From positions 274,265 through 338,264 of the forward strand of contig NZ_BJNT01000004.1 of the NCBI RefSeq assembly GCF_006539825.1: a stretch of 64,000 nucleotides of DNA. Direction: 5' to 3'. Positions within the stretch are counted from its first letter, which is position 1, and each line of letters begins with the position of its first letter. This DNA comes from Corynebacterium variabile (GTDB lineage: Bacteria > Actinomycetota > Actinomycetes > Mycobacteriales > Mycobacteriaceae). The notes beneath the pieces were generated by a model. The model was not told the origin of the DNA. It made no database searches and saw only the letters and a list, made by a program, of their open reading frames with translations. The position numbers and the translations under genes are program-made. Positions 38,123-46,668 of this stretch are shown here, piece by piece.

Positions 38123-38275
38123 ATGACTACTTGGGAATACGCCACCGTTCCGCTGCTCACCCACGCGACCAAGCAGATCCTCGACACCTGGGGGGAGGAC
38201 GGCTGGGATCTGGTCACCGTCCTGCCCGGCCCGACCGGGGAGCAGCACATCGCCTACATGAAGCGGGAGAAGTAG
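38123..38275 (+). CDS. DUF4177-like small protein
   Basis: A 50-residue protein beginning MTTWEYATVPLLTHATKQIL, with GEDGWDLVTVLPGPTGEQHI, which is the DUF4177 pattern (WEYxxVPL, GxxGWELV). Function unknown. TAGTCT lies 7 bases before the ATG, so the message is probably leaderless. The RidA gene follows after 2 bases, so they are one operon. It is missed if only long frames are considered. Confidence 0.88.
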   Translation: MTTWEYATVPLLTHATKQILDTWGEDGWDLVTVLPGPTGEQHIAYMKREK

Positions 38276-38277
38276 AC

Positions 38278-38748
38278 ATGGCCACCGCCGTCTCCGCCCG
38301 CCTCGGGGAACTCGGTATCACGCTGCCGCCCGTCGCCGCCCCCGTCGCGGCCTATGTCCCGGCGCTGCGCAGCGGTGACCTGGTCTTCACCTCCGGTCAG
38401 CTGCCCTTCACCGACGGTGAGCTGCCCGCCACCGGGTCGGTCGGTGACGGCGCCGCGGTCTCCGCGGAGGACGCCAAGGACTACGCCCGCACCGCCACCC
38501 TCAATGCTCTCGCCGCCGTCGACTCCCTCGTCGGCATCGACAAGGTCGTCCAGGTCGTCAAGGTCGTCGGCTTCGTGGCGTCCGCGCCGGGCTTCGGCGG
38601 TCAGCCGGGCGTCATCAACGGTGCGTCCGAACTGCTCGGTGAGGTCTTCGGCGAAGCCGGTGCCCACTCCCGCAGTGCCGTCGGCGTCGCCGAACTGCCG
38701 CTGGGCAGCCCGGTCGAGGTCGAGCTCATCGTCCGCGTCGCGGAGTAG
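38278..38748 (+). CDS. RidA family protein
   Basis: A 156-residue member of the RidA/YjgF/UK114 family. It has SGDLVFTSGQLPFTDGELPA and DYARTATLNALAAVDSLVG, as in the group close to Rv3678c. The canonical Arg of active RidA deaminases (in an R-x-C/V-x motif) is not clear, so imine hydrolase activity is uncertain. An internal stretch KVVQVVKVVGF comes from a short tandem repeat. It starts 2 bases after the DUF4177 gene. Confidence 0.88.
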   Translation: MATAVSARLGELGITLPPVAAPVAAYVPALRSGDLVFTSGQLPFTDGELPATGSVGDGAAVSAEDAKDYARTATLNALAAVDSLVGIDKVVQVVKVVGFVASAPGFGGQPGVINGASELLGEVFGEAGAHSRSAVGVAELPLGSPVEVELIVRVAE

Positions 38749-38854
38749 CTCCTTCCGGACGCTCCGCGGATACCCCGTAGGTACCCCGCGGATACCCCGG
38801 CCCTACCCCCGTATCTTCGGCAGCCGGCCCCTGATTCAACGTAGGATCAGGGGC

Positions 38855-39691
38855 ATGGAGCATCCCGCTTACAGCCAGTTGCGTCCCGTCACTCCGTCAG
38901 CCGGAGTGGTGCTGTGTGACAATCCCAGCTACTCCGCTCTCGAAGGTACGAACTCCTGGATCATCCGTGCGCCGGGGGACCGTGTCGCCGTGATCGTAGA
39001 CCCGGGTCCGCACGATGAGGGACATCTCAATGTGCTGCAGGCGCAGGCGGAGGCCGGTGGCGCGGAGATCGCCCTGATCCTGCTCACCCACCACCATGGC
39101 GACCACGCTGACGGCGCGCCGCGGTTCCGCCAGCTCACCGGTGCGCCGGTCCGTGCCGCGGACAAGCGCTGGTGCGCGGGCGGGGAGGTGCTGGAAGACG
39201 GTGAACTTATCAGCTTCGACGGTCTCACCCCGACCATCGAGGTCGTCGCCACGCCGGGGCACACCGGCGACTCCCTGTGCTTCTTCATCCACGGTGCCGG
39301 TGGCGCGGCCGGCACCGACGATGACGTGGAGGGCATCATCAGCGGCGACACCCTCGCGGGACGCCACACCACGATGATCTCGGAGACCTCGGGCGACCTG
39401 GGAGACTACCTCGATTCGCTGCGCCTGCTCGACAAGCGCAGCCACGGTGTCCGCCTGCTGCCGGGCCACGGCCCCGACCGGGACGACGCCGCCGAGGTCG
39501 TCGAGAAGTACATCAACCGCCGTGAACAGCGCATCACCCAGGTCACCGAGGCCGTGGAGAAGCTCGGGGAGGACGCCACGGTCGGCCAGATCGTCGACGA
39601 GATCTACACCGACGTCGACCCGGTGCTGCGGTCGGCGGCGAAGCAGTCCACCCGCGTGACGCTGCACTACCTGGGGCTGTCGACGAACTAG
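38855..39691 (+). CDS. Metallo-beta-lactamase fold hydrolase
   Basis: A 278-residue cytoplasmic protein with the binuclear zinc motif LTHHHGDHADGA (HxHxDH), the later metal ligands in VVATPGHTGDSLCF and IISGDTLAG, and LLPGHGPDRDD. The C-terminal 60 residues form a winged-helix-like domain common in this LACTB2-like group. The substrate is unknown. It has the place of Rv3677c next to the crp/glxR block. TAGGAT lies 7 bases before the ATG, so it is likely leaderless. The 248 bases after it hold no visible gene. Confidence 0.92.
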   Translation: MEHPAYSQLRPVTPSAGVVLCDNPSYSALEGTNSWIIRAPGDRVAVIVDPGPHDEGHLNVLQAQAEAGGAEIALILLTHHHGDHADGAPRFRQLTGAPVRAADKRWCAGGEVLEDGELISFDGLTPTIEVVATPGHTGDSLCFFIHGAGGAAGTDDDVEGIISGDTLAGRHTTMISETSGDLGDYLDSLRLLDKRSHGVRLLPGHGPDRDDAAEVVEKYINRREQRITQVTEAVEKLGEDATVGQIVDEIYTDVDPVLRSAAKQSTRVTLHYLGLSTN

Positions 39692-39939
39692 AGCCGGTGA
39701 GGTCGCGTTGCCGAGGACCGGGCCGAGGGGTCCGACGACGAACAGCCGCGTGACCGTGAGGTTCCGGGCGGGCGCCGGTGATTCTGACTGCGGTGCCGAC
39801 TGTGCGGCCTTGACTGTGGTGGGTTCGGCGTGATGGTGCCGGAGGTGGAGTTGTCGTGGATGTCGGCATGGGCGCGACGGGGTACTTCCTGTGAGAACAT
39901 CGCTATTGCGTCATGGGCATTTTCCGGTGCGTAAGACCC

Positions 39940-40872
39940 TCACCCGCGTCCGCGCCGGGTTCTTGGCCGGGGTGCGACGAGGACGACGAGTGCCAGAGCC
40001 ACGCACGCCATGCCGACCCAGCCGGAGCCGCTGAGCTGTTCGCCGACGACCACGACCGCCAGCAGCGCGGCGACGGCAGGTTCCAGCAACGTCACCGTCG
40101 TCGCCGTGGACGGGTCCAGCCTGGTCAGTCCGTATCCGAAGAGCACGTAGCCGAGGAACATCGGCACCAGCGCCATGTACGTCGCGACGCCGACGTTCTG
40201 CCACGAGTCGAGGACCGGTCCGCCGGTCACCGCCAGCACCGGCAGGAGCATCAGGCCGCCCAGGCCGAAGACTGAACCCATGGCCGCACCGCGGCTGACG
40301 GGGCGTCCTGAGGTGGTGACCATCAGCTGGAACGACACCCACGAGTACAACGCGTAGGACGCTCCGGCCAGCAGTCCCAGCAGAACGCCGGGGACCACGC
40401 CGTCGGCATTCACTGTCCCGGATTCCCCGCCGTGCGAGGTGCACAGCAGGACTGCGCCGACCACGCCCGGTACCAGTGCGAAGAACCAGTGTCGTGAGGG
40501 AGGACGCCGCGTCGTCCCCCACTCCAGGAGCCCGGCGAACAGTGGGGCGGATGCCAGGGAAACGACCGTTCCCACCGCGACGCCGGCCAGGTGCATCGAG
40601 CTGTAGAAGGTCAGGGGGTAGACCACGACCGCCAGTGCGCCGAGGACAACCATGCCCCAGCGGTCACGGAGAGTATCCCGGTGGTGACGCAGGTCAGGTA
40701 GGGCGATGAGCGCCTGGAGGATGCCGCCGATGCCCAGTGCCGCAGCGCCGGTGGCCAGTGGCCCCACCCCGTCGGAGAGGGTGGCGGCGGTGCCCGTCGT
40801 GCCCCAGAGCACGGCGGTGGTCATCACAGCGAGCAGTGCGGGGAGGGTGGACGGAGTGGACCGGGTGCTCAC
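39940..40872 (-). CDS. EamA/DMT family transporter
   Basis: A 310-residue membrane protein with ten helices in two EamA repeats: ALLAVMTTAVLWGTTGTAA, YSSMHLAGVAVGTVVSLASA, and in the second half ASYALYSWVSFQL and ATTVTLLEPAVAALLAVVVVGE, the classic end-of-repeat pattern. It is probably an exporter or importer of small metabolites. The ATG at 40872 overlaps the stop of the TetR-type gene by 4 bases, so the regulator and transporter form one unit and the transporter is likely its target. Confidence 0.92.
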   Translation of the reverse strand: MSTRSTPSTLPALLAVMTTAVLWGTTGTAATLSDGVGPLATGAAALGIGGILQALIALPDLRHHRDTLRDRWGMVVLGALAVVVYPLTFYSSMHLAGVAVGTVVSLASAPLFAGLLEWGTTRRPPSRHWFFALVPGVVGAVLLCTSHGGESGTVNADGVVPGVLLGLLAGASYALYSWVSFQLMVTTSGRPVSRGAAMGSVFGLGGLMLLPVLAVTGGPVLDSWQNVGVATYMALVPMFLGYVLFGYGLTRLDPSTATTVTLLEPAVAALLAVVVVGEQLSGSGWVGMACVALALVVLVAPRPRTRRGRG

Positions 40873-41465
40873 TCGTCGGCCTGTCGCGTGGTGCTTTCCT
40901 GCGCGACCTGGTGCGCGGTGCTCTGGCGTGCGGCGAGGATGGTGGACGCCATGTCGCGCGCACGCTGCAGCCGGTCCGGGGTGCCGTCGAGCCCCGCCCT
41001 GGTCACGGCTCCTTCCAGGAGGTACGACAGGAGCTCCGCGTCCTCGGGGGCGTCCTCGGCGAGCAGCTGTTCGACCTCCTCCTTGTGGCGGCGGACGACG
41101 CCACGGACAGGGGAGTCCGCGGGGTACTCGGCGGCGGTGTTGAGCAGTCCACAGCCGCGGAAATCAGGTCCGGAGGACGCCGCGTGGTCGAGGTAGGCGT
41201 CGAACACCGCGAGGGCGGGGTGGGTGGTTCCGTCGCACCGGGCGGCGTAGAAGGCGAGCCAGTCGGCGTGACGCTGCTCCAACCAGGCGGCGATGAGCTC
41301 GTCTTTGGAGGCGAAGTTATTGTAGAGGCTCTTCCTGGCCACATTCGCGTGCTCGGTGACGGCGTCGATCCCCGTCGCGGCGGTGCCCCGGGCATAGAAG
41401 AGCTCCTCGGCGGCGGCGAGGAGCTTCGCCCTGGCCGGGCGTCGGCGTGGGGTGATGCTGCTCAA
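40869..41465 (-). CDS. TetR-family transcriptional regulator
   Basis: A 198-residue repressor. The N-terminal HTH reads RAKLLAAAEELFYARGTAATGI and VARKSLYNNFASKDELI; the C-terminal ligand domain has LAFYAARCD and GCGLLNTAAEYPA. I chose the TTG at 41465 (start MSSITPRRRP) because GGAGG lies 6 bases upstream; the frame extends to 41609 with unrelated residues. Upstream, GTAG-n10-CTAC at 41507-41524 overlaps a TACATA -10-like box and may be its operator. It is likely autoregulated together with the EamA transporter. Confidence 0.9.
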   Translation of the reverse strand: MSSITPRRRPARAKLLAAAEELFYARGTAATGIDAVTEHANVARKSLYNNFASKDELIAAWLEQRHADWLAFYAARCDGTTHPALAVFDAYLDHAASSGPDFRGCGLLNTAAEYPADSPVRGVVRRHKEEVEQLLAEDAPEDAELLSYLLEGAVTRAGLDGTPDRLQRARDMASTILAARQSTAHQVAQESTTRQADE

Positions 41466-41788
41466 GGCGGGCCTCCGGTGGGGTCCGGGTCTAACTTCAC
41501 GTCTATGTAGCCCAGTCTGCCTACTTAACCGGGTGAAGGCAAGCTGACGTGTGCGGGAGCGCACGGGTGCGCGTCCGTGGTGACCCGCTGCGGGGGAGCT
41601 TCCGTCCATTTACCCTTCGGACACCCCGGTAGGCCAGCTACATCAGGCGTACCTCCCGTGCCAGGGGTGCACCGTTCCTGGCCGGGTCTTCACGGACATG
41701 CCGGACAAGCACACCGGCATGGCCAAGGACCGACGCCACACAGGGCCGGGGCGACGCGGGACCGGCCCGACACGGGAGCCGATGCCGG

Positions 41789-41819
41789 AAGGGCCGACCC
41801 GTGAAACGGGTCGGCCCTT
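41789..41819 (-). terminator. Terminator after glxR
   Basis: AAGGGCCGACCCGT and ACGGGTCGGCCCTT form a near-perfect stem with a 3-base loop, 32 bases past the glxR stop. Only two T residues follow. The remaining gap, 41466-41788, shows no gene; short frames there are shadows. Confidence 0.75.
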
Positions 41820-41850
41820 CAACGGCCCACAGGAAGGGGCCGGACGTGAA

Positions 41851-42534
41851 CTACCGGGCGCGCTTGGCCAGGCGCTCGGTGTCCGAGATCAGCACGGACT
41901 TGCCCTCCAGGCGGATCCAGCCGCGGTGGGCGAACTCGGCCAGCGCCTTGTTCACGGTCTCACGGGAGGCGCCGACGAGCTGGGCGATCTCCTCCTGCGT
42001 CAGGTCGTGGTGCACGCGCAGCGCGCCACCCTCCTGGACACCGAAACGGTTTGCCAGCTGCAGCAGGGCCTTGGCGACACGACCGGGGACGTCGGTGAAG
42101 ATGAGGTCGGCCAGGGCGTTGTTGGTGCGGCGCAGACGACGGGCCAGCACGCGCAGCAGCTGCTCGGAGATCTCCGGGTGCGCCTGGATCCAGTCGTGCA
42201 GCATCTGGGAGTTCATCGTCGCCGCGGTGACCTCGGTGACACAGACCGCCGCAGAGGTGCGGGGGCCCGGGTCGAAGATGGACAGCTCACCGAACATGTC
42301 GGAGGGGCCCATGATGGTCAGGAGGTTCTCGCGACCGTCCGGGGCATGGCGGGCCAGCTTCACCTTGCCGGAGGTGATGATGAACAGCTGGTCACCGGGC
42401 TCACCCTCGTCGAAGATGGTGGTGCCGCGGGGGAAGGTCGTCGAATCCAGCTGCTCGATCAGCGTGTTGACGGCCGCCGACTCAACACCCTGGAAGATGC
42501 CTGCACGGGATAGGATCTCGTGTACTTCGCCCAT
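41851..42534 (-). CDS. glxR: GlxR, cAMP-responsive CRP/FNR-type global regulator
   Basis: A 227-residue dimeric DNA-binding protein, nearly identical in pattern to GlxR of C. glutamicum and Crp of M. tuberculosis. The N-terminal cyclic-nucleotide domain includes [19 protein letters not shown] and [16 protein letters not shown] (the cAMP phosphate cassette). The C-terminal helix-turn-helix reads [20 protein letters not shown]. It controls carbon metabolism, respiration and many other genes; one possible target box lies upstream of whcA. It is divergent from nth. Confidence 0.97.
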   Translation of the reverse strand: MGEVHEILSRAGIFQGVESAAVNTLIEQLDSTTFPRGTTIFDEGEPGDQLFIITSGKVKLARHAPDGRENLLTIMGPSDMFGELSIFDPGPRTSAAVCVTEVTAATMNSQMLHDWIQAHPEISEQLLRVLARRLRRTNNALADLIFTDVPGRVAKALLQLANRFGVQEGGALRVHHDLTQEEIAQLVGASRETVNKALAEFAHRGWIRLEGKSVLISDTERLAKRAR

Positions 42535-42691
42535 TGCTCGTTAGACTCCTGTAGAAGCTGCTTTGCCGTTGTCGGCGGAGGTGACAGGTTGGTCACAACC
42601 AGCCGGCAGCATGGTTTACCGCACAGAATACAGTGTGTGAACGGTCACGGGGAGATCAGGGGTGAAACTCGGACGACTAGACTGGGTCGCC

Positions 42692-43393
42692 ATGCCCGTC
42701 CCCACACCCCAATCCCCCCTGGCGCGTACCCGACGTACCCGGTGGATCAACCGCACACTGGCCGAGGAGTACCCGGACGCTCACTGCGAACTGGACTACA
42801 CGACCCCGCTGGAACTGCTGGTGGCCACGGTGCTTTCCGCCCAGTGTACGGACAAGCGCGTCAACCAGGTGACCCCGGCCCTGTTCGCCGCGTTCCCGGA
42901 CGCCGTGTCCTACGCCGGTGCCGATCGGGAGACGCTGGAGGAGATGATCCGGCCCACCGGGTTCTTCCGCAACAAGGCGTCCAACCTCATCAGGATGGGG
43001 GCCGCGCTGGTCGAGGAATACGGCGGCGAGGTCCCGGGGACACTGCCGGAGCTCGTGGCGCTGCCAGGGGTGGGACGCAAAACCGCGAACGTGGTGCTCG
43101 GCAATGCTTTCGGCGTGCCGGGGTTCCCGGTTGACACGCATGTAGGACGCCTCGTCCGCCGTCTCGGCCTGACCACGGAGACTGATCCGGTGGTCGTCGA
43201 GCGGGAGATCACCGCGATGGTGGAGAAGAAGGAGTGGACCATGTTCTCCCACCGCCTCATCTTCCACGGCCGGCGTGTATGCCACTCGCGCAGGGCCGCG
43301 TGCGGGGTCTGCGTCCTCGCCCGGCGGTGCCCTTCGGCGGGGCTGGAGGGGCCGATGGATGTGGCGGACGCCGGGAAGCTGGTGACGGCGTGA
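42692..43393 (+). CDS. nth: Endonuclease III (DNA glycosylase/AP lyase)
   Basis: Base-excision repair enzyme that removes oxidised pyrimidines. The 233-residue protein contains [20 protein letters not shown], the helix-hairpin-helix [14 protein letters not shown] with the catalytic Lys, VDTHVGRL with the catalytic Asp, and a 4Fe-4S loop with Cys spacing C-x6-C-x2-C-x5-C ([17 protein letters not shown]). I chose the ATG at 42692 because TAGACT lies 8 bases upstream (leaderless); a longer frame begins at 42662. The end overlaps the thioredoxin-like gene by 4 bases. Confidence 0.96.
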   Translation: MPVPTPQSPLARTRRTRWINRTLAEEYPDAHCELDYTTPLELLVATVLSAQCTDKRVNQVTPALFAAFPDAVSYAGADRETLEEMIRPTGFFRNKASNLIRMGAALVEEYGGEVPGTLPELVALPGVGRKTANVVLGNAFGVPGFPVDTHVGRLVRRLGLTTETDPVVVEREITAMVEKKEWTMFSHRLIFHGRRVCHSRRAACGVCVLARRCPSAGLEGPMDVADAGKLVTA

Positions 43394-44076
43394 GTGAGGC
43401 TGGAACAAATAAGGCGCGCATCGCACTGCTCGCCGGCGCCGTGGTCGTGGGCCTGGGCGTCGCCGCCGTGCCGGTGGTGATCTCCCTGACCGGGGAGGAC
43501 GCCGGGACCTCGACTCCCGCGACGGCTGCAGCGACCTCCGGAGTCCAGGAGACCGACGCCCCCGACGGGCCGGTGGACGCCACCGGCACCCGCTACACCG
43601 TCCCGGACGCCCAGCGCATCGACTGCCCGACCGGCGACGGCTCCGATCCGCAGGATTCCGAACTCTCGGATGTCGTCGTGCCCTGCCTCACCGACGGTGG
43701 CGGGGCCGCGGAGACCTCGATGGCACAGGCCCTGGCCGGCAAGCCCACGCTGGTCAATGTGTGGGCCTGGTGGTGTCAGCCGTGCCGGGCGGAGCTGCCC
43801 GTGCTCACCGAGGCCGCGGCGAAGCACCCGGAGTGGAACATCGTCGGCGTCCACGCCAACGGACAGGGCCAGGCGGGCGCGGACCTGCTGGCGGATCTGG
43901 ACGCCCGGCTGCCGGCGTTCCAGGACAGCGACGGAGCCTTCGCGGCCGCCGCCGAACTGCCCTCGGTCATTCCGGTGTCGGTGATCTACCGGGCGGACGG
44001 GAGCCGGGCGTCCTTCCATCCCGGGGAGATCACCTCGGTCGAGGAGCTCGAGGAACTTATGGGTGCCGCGGTCTGA
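43390..44076 (+). CDS. TlpA-like thioredoxin-fold thiol-disulfide protein
   Basis: A 228-residue membrane-anchored protein facing outside. An N-terminal signal anchor ([23 protein letters not shown]) is followed by a Thr/Ala linker and a thioredoxin domain with the CxxC in [16 protein letters not shown]. It is the counterpart of Rv3673c. Expected to reduce or exchange disulfides of envelope proteins. The GTG at 43390 overlaps the nth stop as GTGA. An operon with nth, then a separate promoter for the NUDIX gene, is likely. Confidence 0.93.
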   Translation: MSEAGTNKARIALLAGAVVVGLGVAAVPVVISLTGEDAGTSTPATAAATSGVQETDAPDGPVDATGTRYTVPDAQRIDCPTGDGSDPQDSELSDVVVPCLTDGGGAAETSMAQALAGKPTLVNVWAWWCQPCRAELPVLTEAAAKHPEWNIVGVHANGQGQAGADLLADLDARLPAFQDSDGAFAAAAELPSVIPVSVIYRADGSRASFHPGEITSVEELEELMGAAV

Positions 44077-44096
44077 CCCGCTAGACTGGCGGCTCC

Positions 44097-44894
44097 ATGA
44101 CTTCCTCACCAGACGCGCTCCACCACAACTCCGGCGTGTCCCTCGGCGACTGGCTCGCTGAGGGGCGACGTCAGCCGGAGCTGCCCACCTCCCTGCCGGA
44201 ATGGCTTGAACCCCTGGTTGACCGGGTGCGGCGTCCGGAAACGGCTGTCCGTATCCACGGGATGAACCGCACGGTGCCGGAGCTCGGCCCGGACGGGACG
44301 CCGCCGCGTCCTTCCGCTGTGCTGGTGCTGCTCGGTGAGGAACAGGGTCAGGATCCGACGCTGATGCTGACCCACCGCACGCCGACGCTGCGCAGCCATT
44401 CCGGACAGATCGCCTTCCCCGGTGGCCACCGCGAGCCCACCGACGCAGACCCGGTCGCCACCGCGCTGCGCGAGGCGACCGAGGAGACCGGTCTGGACGC
44501 CGCGGGTGTGGACCCGCTGGCCGTGATGGACCCGCTGTACATCGACCGCACGAACCACGCCGTGATCCCGGTGCTGGGCTACTGGCGGAAGCCGGTGCCG
44601 GTGGCGCCGATGACCGCGGAGAGTGACTGGGTGCGCAATGTGCCGGTCGCCGAGCTGGTCGACCCAGAGCGACGGATGCGCCTCGGACTGCCCGGGGTGG
44701 ACGTATGGAAGTCCCCGGCGTTCGACGTCGACGGTTACCTGCTGTGGGGCTTCACCGGTGCATTGGTCGACGGGCTGCTGAAGCTCGGCGGCTGGGAGCG
44801 GCCGTGGGTGGAGACCGCCCCGGAGCTCGACCTTTTCGACGCCATCGCGAAGTCCCGCAACGGGGAGAACCTGACTCCGGAGGACCTCCGGTGA
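44097..44894 (+). CDS. NUDIX hydrolase (CoA pyrophosphatase-like)
   Basis: A 265-residue protein with the NUDIX box starting GGHREPTDADPVATALREAT and completed by EETGL, matching G-x5-E-x7-RE-x2-EE-x-G. It is preceded by LTHRTPTLRSHSGQIAFPGG, the motif of the CoA/nucleoside-diphosphate group related to NudL. TAGACT lies 9 bases before the ATG, so it is probably leaderless. The stop overlaps the marP GTG (GTGA). It corresponds to Rv3672c. Confidence 0.93.
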   Translation: MTSSPDALHHNSGVSLGDWLAEGRRQPELPTSLPEWLEPLVDRVRRPETAVRIHGMNRTVPELGPDGTPPRPSAVLVLLGEEQGQDPTLMLTHRTPTLRSHSGQIAFPGGHREPTDADPVATALREATEETGLDAAGVDPLAVMDPLYIDRTNHAVIPVLGYWRKPVPVAPMTAESDWVRNVPVAELVDPERRMRLGLPGVDVWKSPAFDVDGYLLWGFTGALVDGLLKLGGWERPWVETAPELDLFDAIAKSRNGENLTPEDLR

Positions 44895-46099
44895 CGGGCT
44901 CCGCGATCGTCGACTGCATCATCGCCATGGCCGCGGTCGGTGCGCTGTTCACCGGGTGGCGGCAGGGCGGGTTCTCTGCGGTGCTGTCGCTCGTCGGCGT
45001 GCTCGGTGGCGGGTGGGCGGCCCTGGAACTGCTGCCGCACGCCCTGGACCTGGTCAACGATGACTCGGCCCGCTTCTTCGTCGCGATCATCGTGGTCGCC
45101 GGTGGAGTGGTGCTGGGGTACTCGCTGGGCTCCTGGGTGGGCCTGAAACTACGCGACGGGATCCGGACGCGGTCACTGCTGCGGGCGGACTCCGCGGTCG
45201 GCGCGGTGGTGCAGGTCGTGACGACGCTGCTGGTGATCTGGATGGTCGTTGTGCCGGTGACCGGCAACAACTCCGGTGACCTGGGTGCTTCGGTGCGCGG
45301 GTCGAAGATCCTGCGCGGGGTCAGTGACATCGCCCCGGAGTGGCTGCAGGCACTGCCGAACCGGACCTCGACGCTGTTCACCGACTCCGGGTTCCCGGCG
45401 GTGACGGACCCCTTCGACGACGTTCCCGTCGTCGAGGTGGGGGAGCCGGACGTGGGCCTGGCGGCGTCCCCTGAAGTGGCGGCGACGAAGCCTTCGGTCG
45501 TACGGGTCGTGGGCCAGGCGGAGCAGTGCGGGAAGATCCTGCAGGGTTCCGGGTTTCTGGTGGACGACGAGACCGTGATGACGAATGCCCATGTGGTCGC
45601 CGGTACGGACGTGGTCGGCATCGAGACCGTCAACGGGGAGTTCGACGCGCAGGTGGTCTACTACAACCCGCAGGAGGACGTGGCGCTGCTGCGGGTCCCC
45701 GGGGATACCGGGCTGGCTCCGCTGAACTGGGCCCAGGACGTCGCGGCGCCGAATGACGACGCCGTGGTCATGGGCTACCCGATGGGTGGCCCGTTCGAGG
45801 CGACGCCGGCGCGGGTACGGGACCTGTTCACTGTCTCCGGCCCGGACATCTACGCCGATTCGAGGGTGGACCGGGAGGCGTACACGCTGCGTGGCACGGT
45901 GGTGCAGGGTAACTCCGGTGGTCCTGTGATCAACGCCGCTGGTGAGGTCATCGGCCTGGTCTTCGGTGCCGCGGTGGGGGACTCGGAGACCGGCTACGCC
46001 CTGTCGAAGGCCGAGGTCCTGGACCACGTCGGTCAGCCGGGGGGCTTTGACGCGGACTACGTGGACGCGGTGGACACGCGTTCCTGCGTGGCGGTGTAG
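44891..46099 (+). CDS. marP: MarP-like membrane serine protease
   Basis: A 402-residue protein. The N-terminal half has four membrane helices of the CvpA/colicin V production type (IIAMAAVGALFTGWRQGGF and on). The second half is a periplasmic chymotrypsin-like protease with the triad His in MTNAHVVAG, Asp in QEDVALLRV and Ser in VQGNSGGPV. Two Cys (EQCGK, TRSCVAV) could form a disulfide as in M. tuberculosis MarP, which protects against acid and oxidative stress. The GTG start overlaps the NUDIX stop, so they are coupled. Confidence 0.95.
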   Translation: MTGSAIVDCIIAMAAVGALFTGWRQGGFSAVLSLVGVLGGGWAALELLPHALDLVNDDSARFFVAIIVVAGGVVLGYSLGSWVGLKLRDGIRTRSLLRADSAVGAVVQVVTTLLVIWMVVVPVTGNNSGDLGASVRGSKILRGVSDIAPEWLQALPNRTSTLFTDSGFPAVTDPFDDVPVVEVGEPDVGLAASPEVAATKPSVVRVVGQAEQCGKILQGSGFLVDDETVMTNAHVVAGTDVVGIETVNGEFDAQVVYYNPQEDVALLRVPGDTGLAPLNWAQDVAAPNDDAVVMGYPMGGPFEATPARVRDLFTVSGPDIYADSRVDREAYTLRGTVVQGNSGGPVINAAGEVIGLVFGAAVGDSETGYALSKAEVLDHVGQPGGFDADYVDAVDTRSCVAV

Positions 46100-46147
46100 G
46101 GGAGCTCTACGTGGCGGAACCGGGCGATGGGGCAGGATGGCAGTGCT

Positions 46148-46228
46148 CAGTGCACGACGGCATCTGCTCCTGTCGCCTCGGACGGCCTGGGCGACAAGAG
46201 CAGATGCCGCCGCGCAGGATGAGATGCC
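46148..46228. repeat. Dispersed hairpin element, copy A (also likely terminator of marP)
   Basis: Contains a near-perfect stem between CGGCATCTGCTCcTGTCGCC (46158-46177) and its complement ending at 46209. The 81-base region, from CAGTGCAC to GCAGGATGAGATGCC, aligns with 59627-59706 at roughly three bases in four, with both ends best kept. Copy B has a poorer stem. It lies 50 bases past the marP stop, so copy A may end transcription. Confidence 0.5.
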
Positions 46229-46258
46229 GGCCTCGGGAAGCGTCGGTCGCCTCGCCTA

Positions 46259-46567
46259 TCAATGCACATCGGGGGACGGCGGGAATGCGTCTCGTTCGCG
46301 ATGTCGCCGTCCGACGACTTCTCTGTTGTCGTCGTTTGACGACAAGTGTTGGTTGTGCGCCGCACGGAGACAGTTGTCTTTCACCGTCCTGACCATCCCG
46401 GTCCGGCACTGCGTGACGGTGCTGCGCGACACATGGGCCTTGTCTGCCAGCGTCTACTGGGTCAGACGTGCGAGTCGTCGGCGTTGGGCAACAGCCGTGT
46501 CGATCTCCAGGAGAACGGCATCCACCTGACGTTCACGGGCGGGTGTGAAATCAGATCGAGCTGCCAT
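46259..46567 (-). pseudogene. Decayed XRE-type helix-turn-helix regulator
   Basis: A reading frame MAARSDFTPARERQVDAVLL and on reaches LARLTQ, then an in-frame TAG (46456-46454), then TLADKAHVSRSTVTQCRTG. The two parts together form a clear XRE/Cro HTH where the stop stands at a position that is often Gln or Glu; CAG to TAG would explain it. The frame runs on to a TGA at 46261-46259. No good ribosome site is seen. It lies in the 570-base gap between marP and the hydrolase gene. Readthrough cannot be excluded but decay is more likely. Confidence 0.55.
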
Positions 46568-46668
46568 GACATGGAGTCATGCCGTTGTGTGTCTGATCAG
46601 CAACAGAAGCCAACAATTTGTGTCTTCACTGATACACAGTCGACCGAGGGGTGCGGTGGCCGATGCGA

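Noticed and set aside
39692..39939. Possible short gene after the metallo-beta-lactamase gene
   Set aside because: Short frames there have no ribosome site and no coding-like composition.
42593..42660. GlxR autoregulatory box upstream of glxR
   Set aside because: TGTGAACGGTCACG has only four bases between half-sites in place of six to eight, so it is too weak to list.
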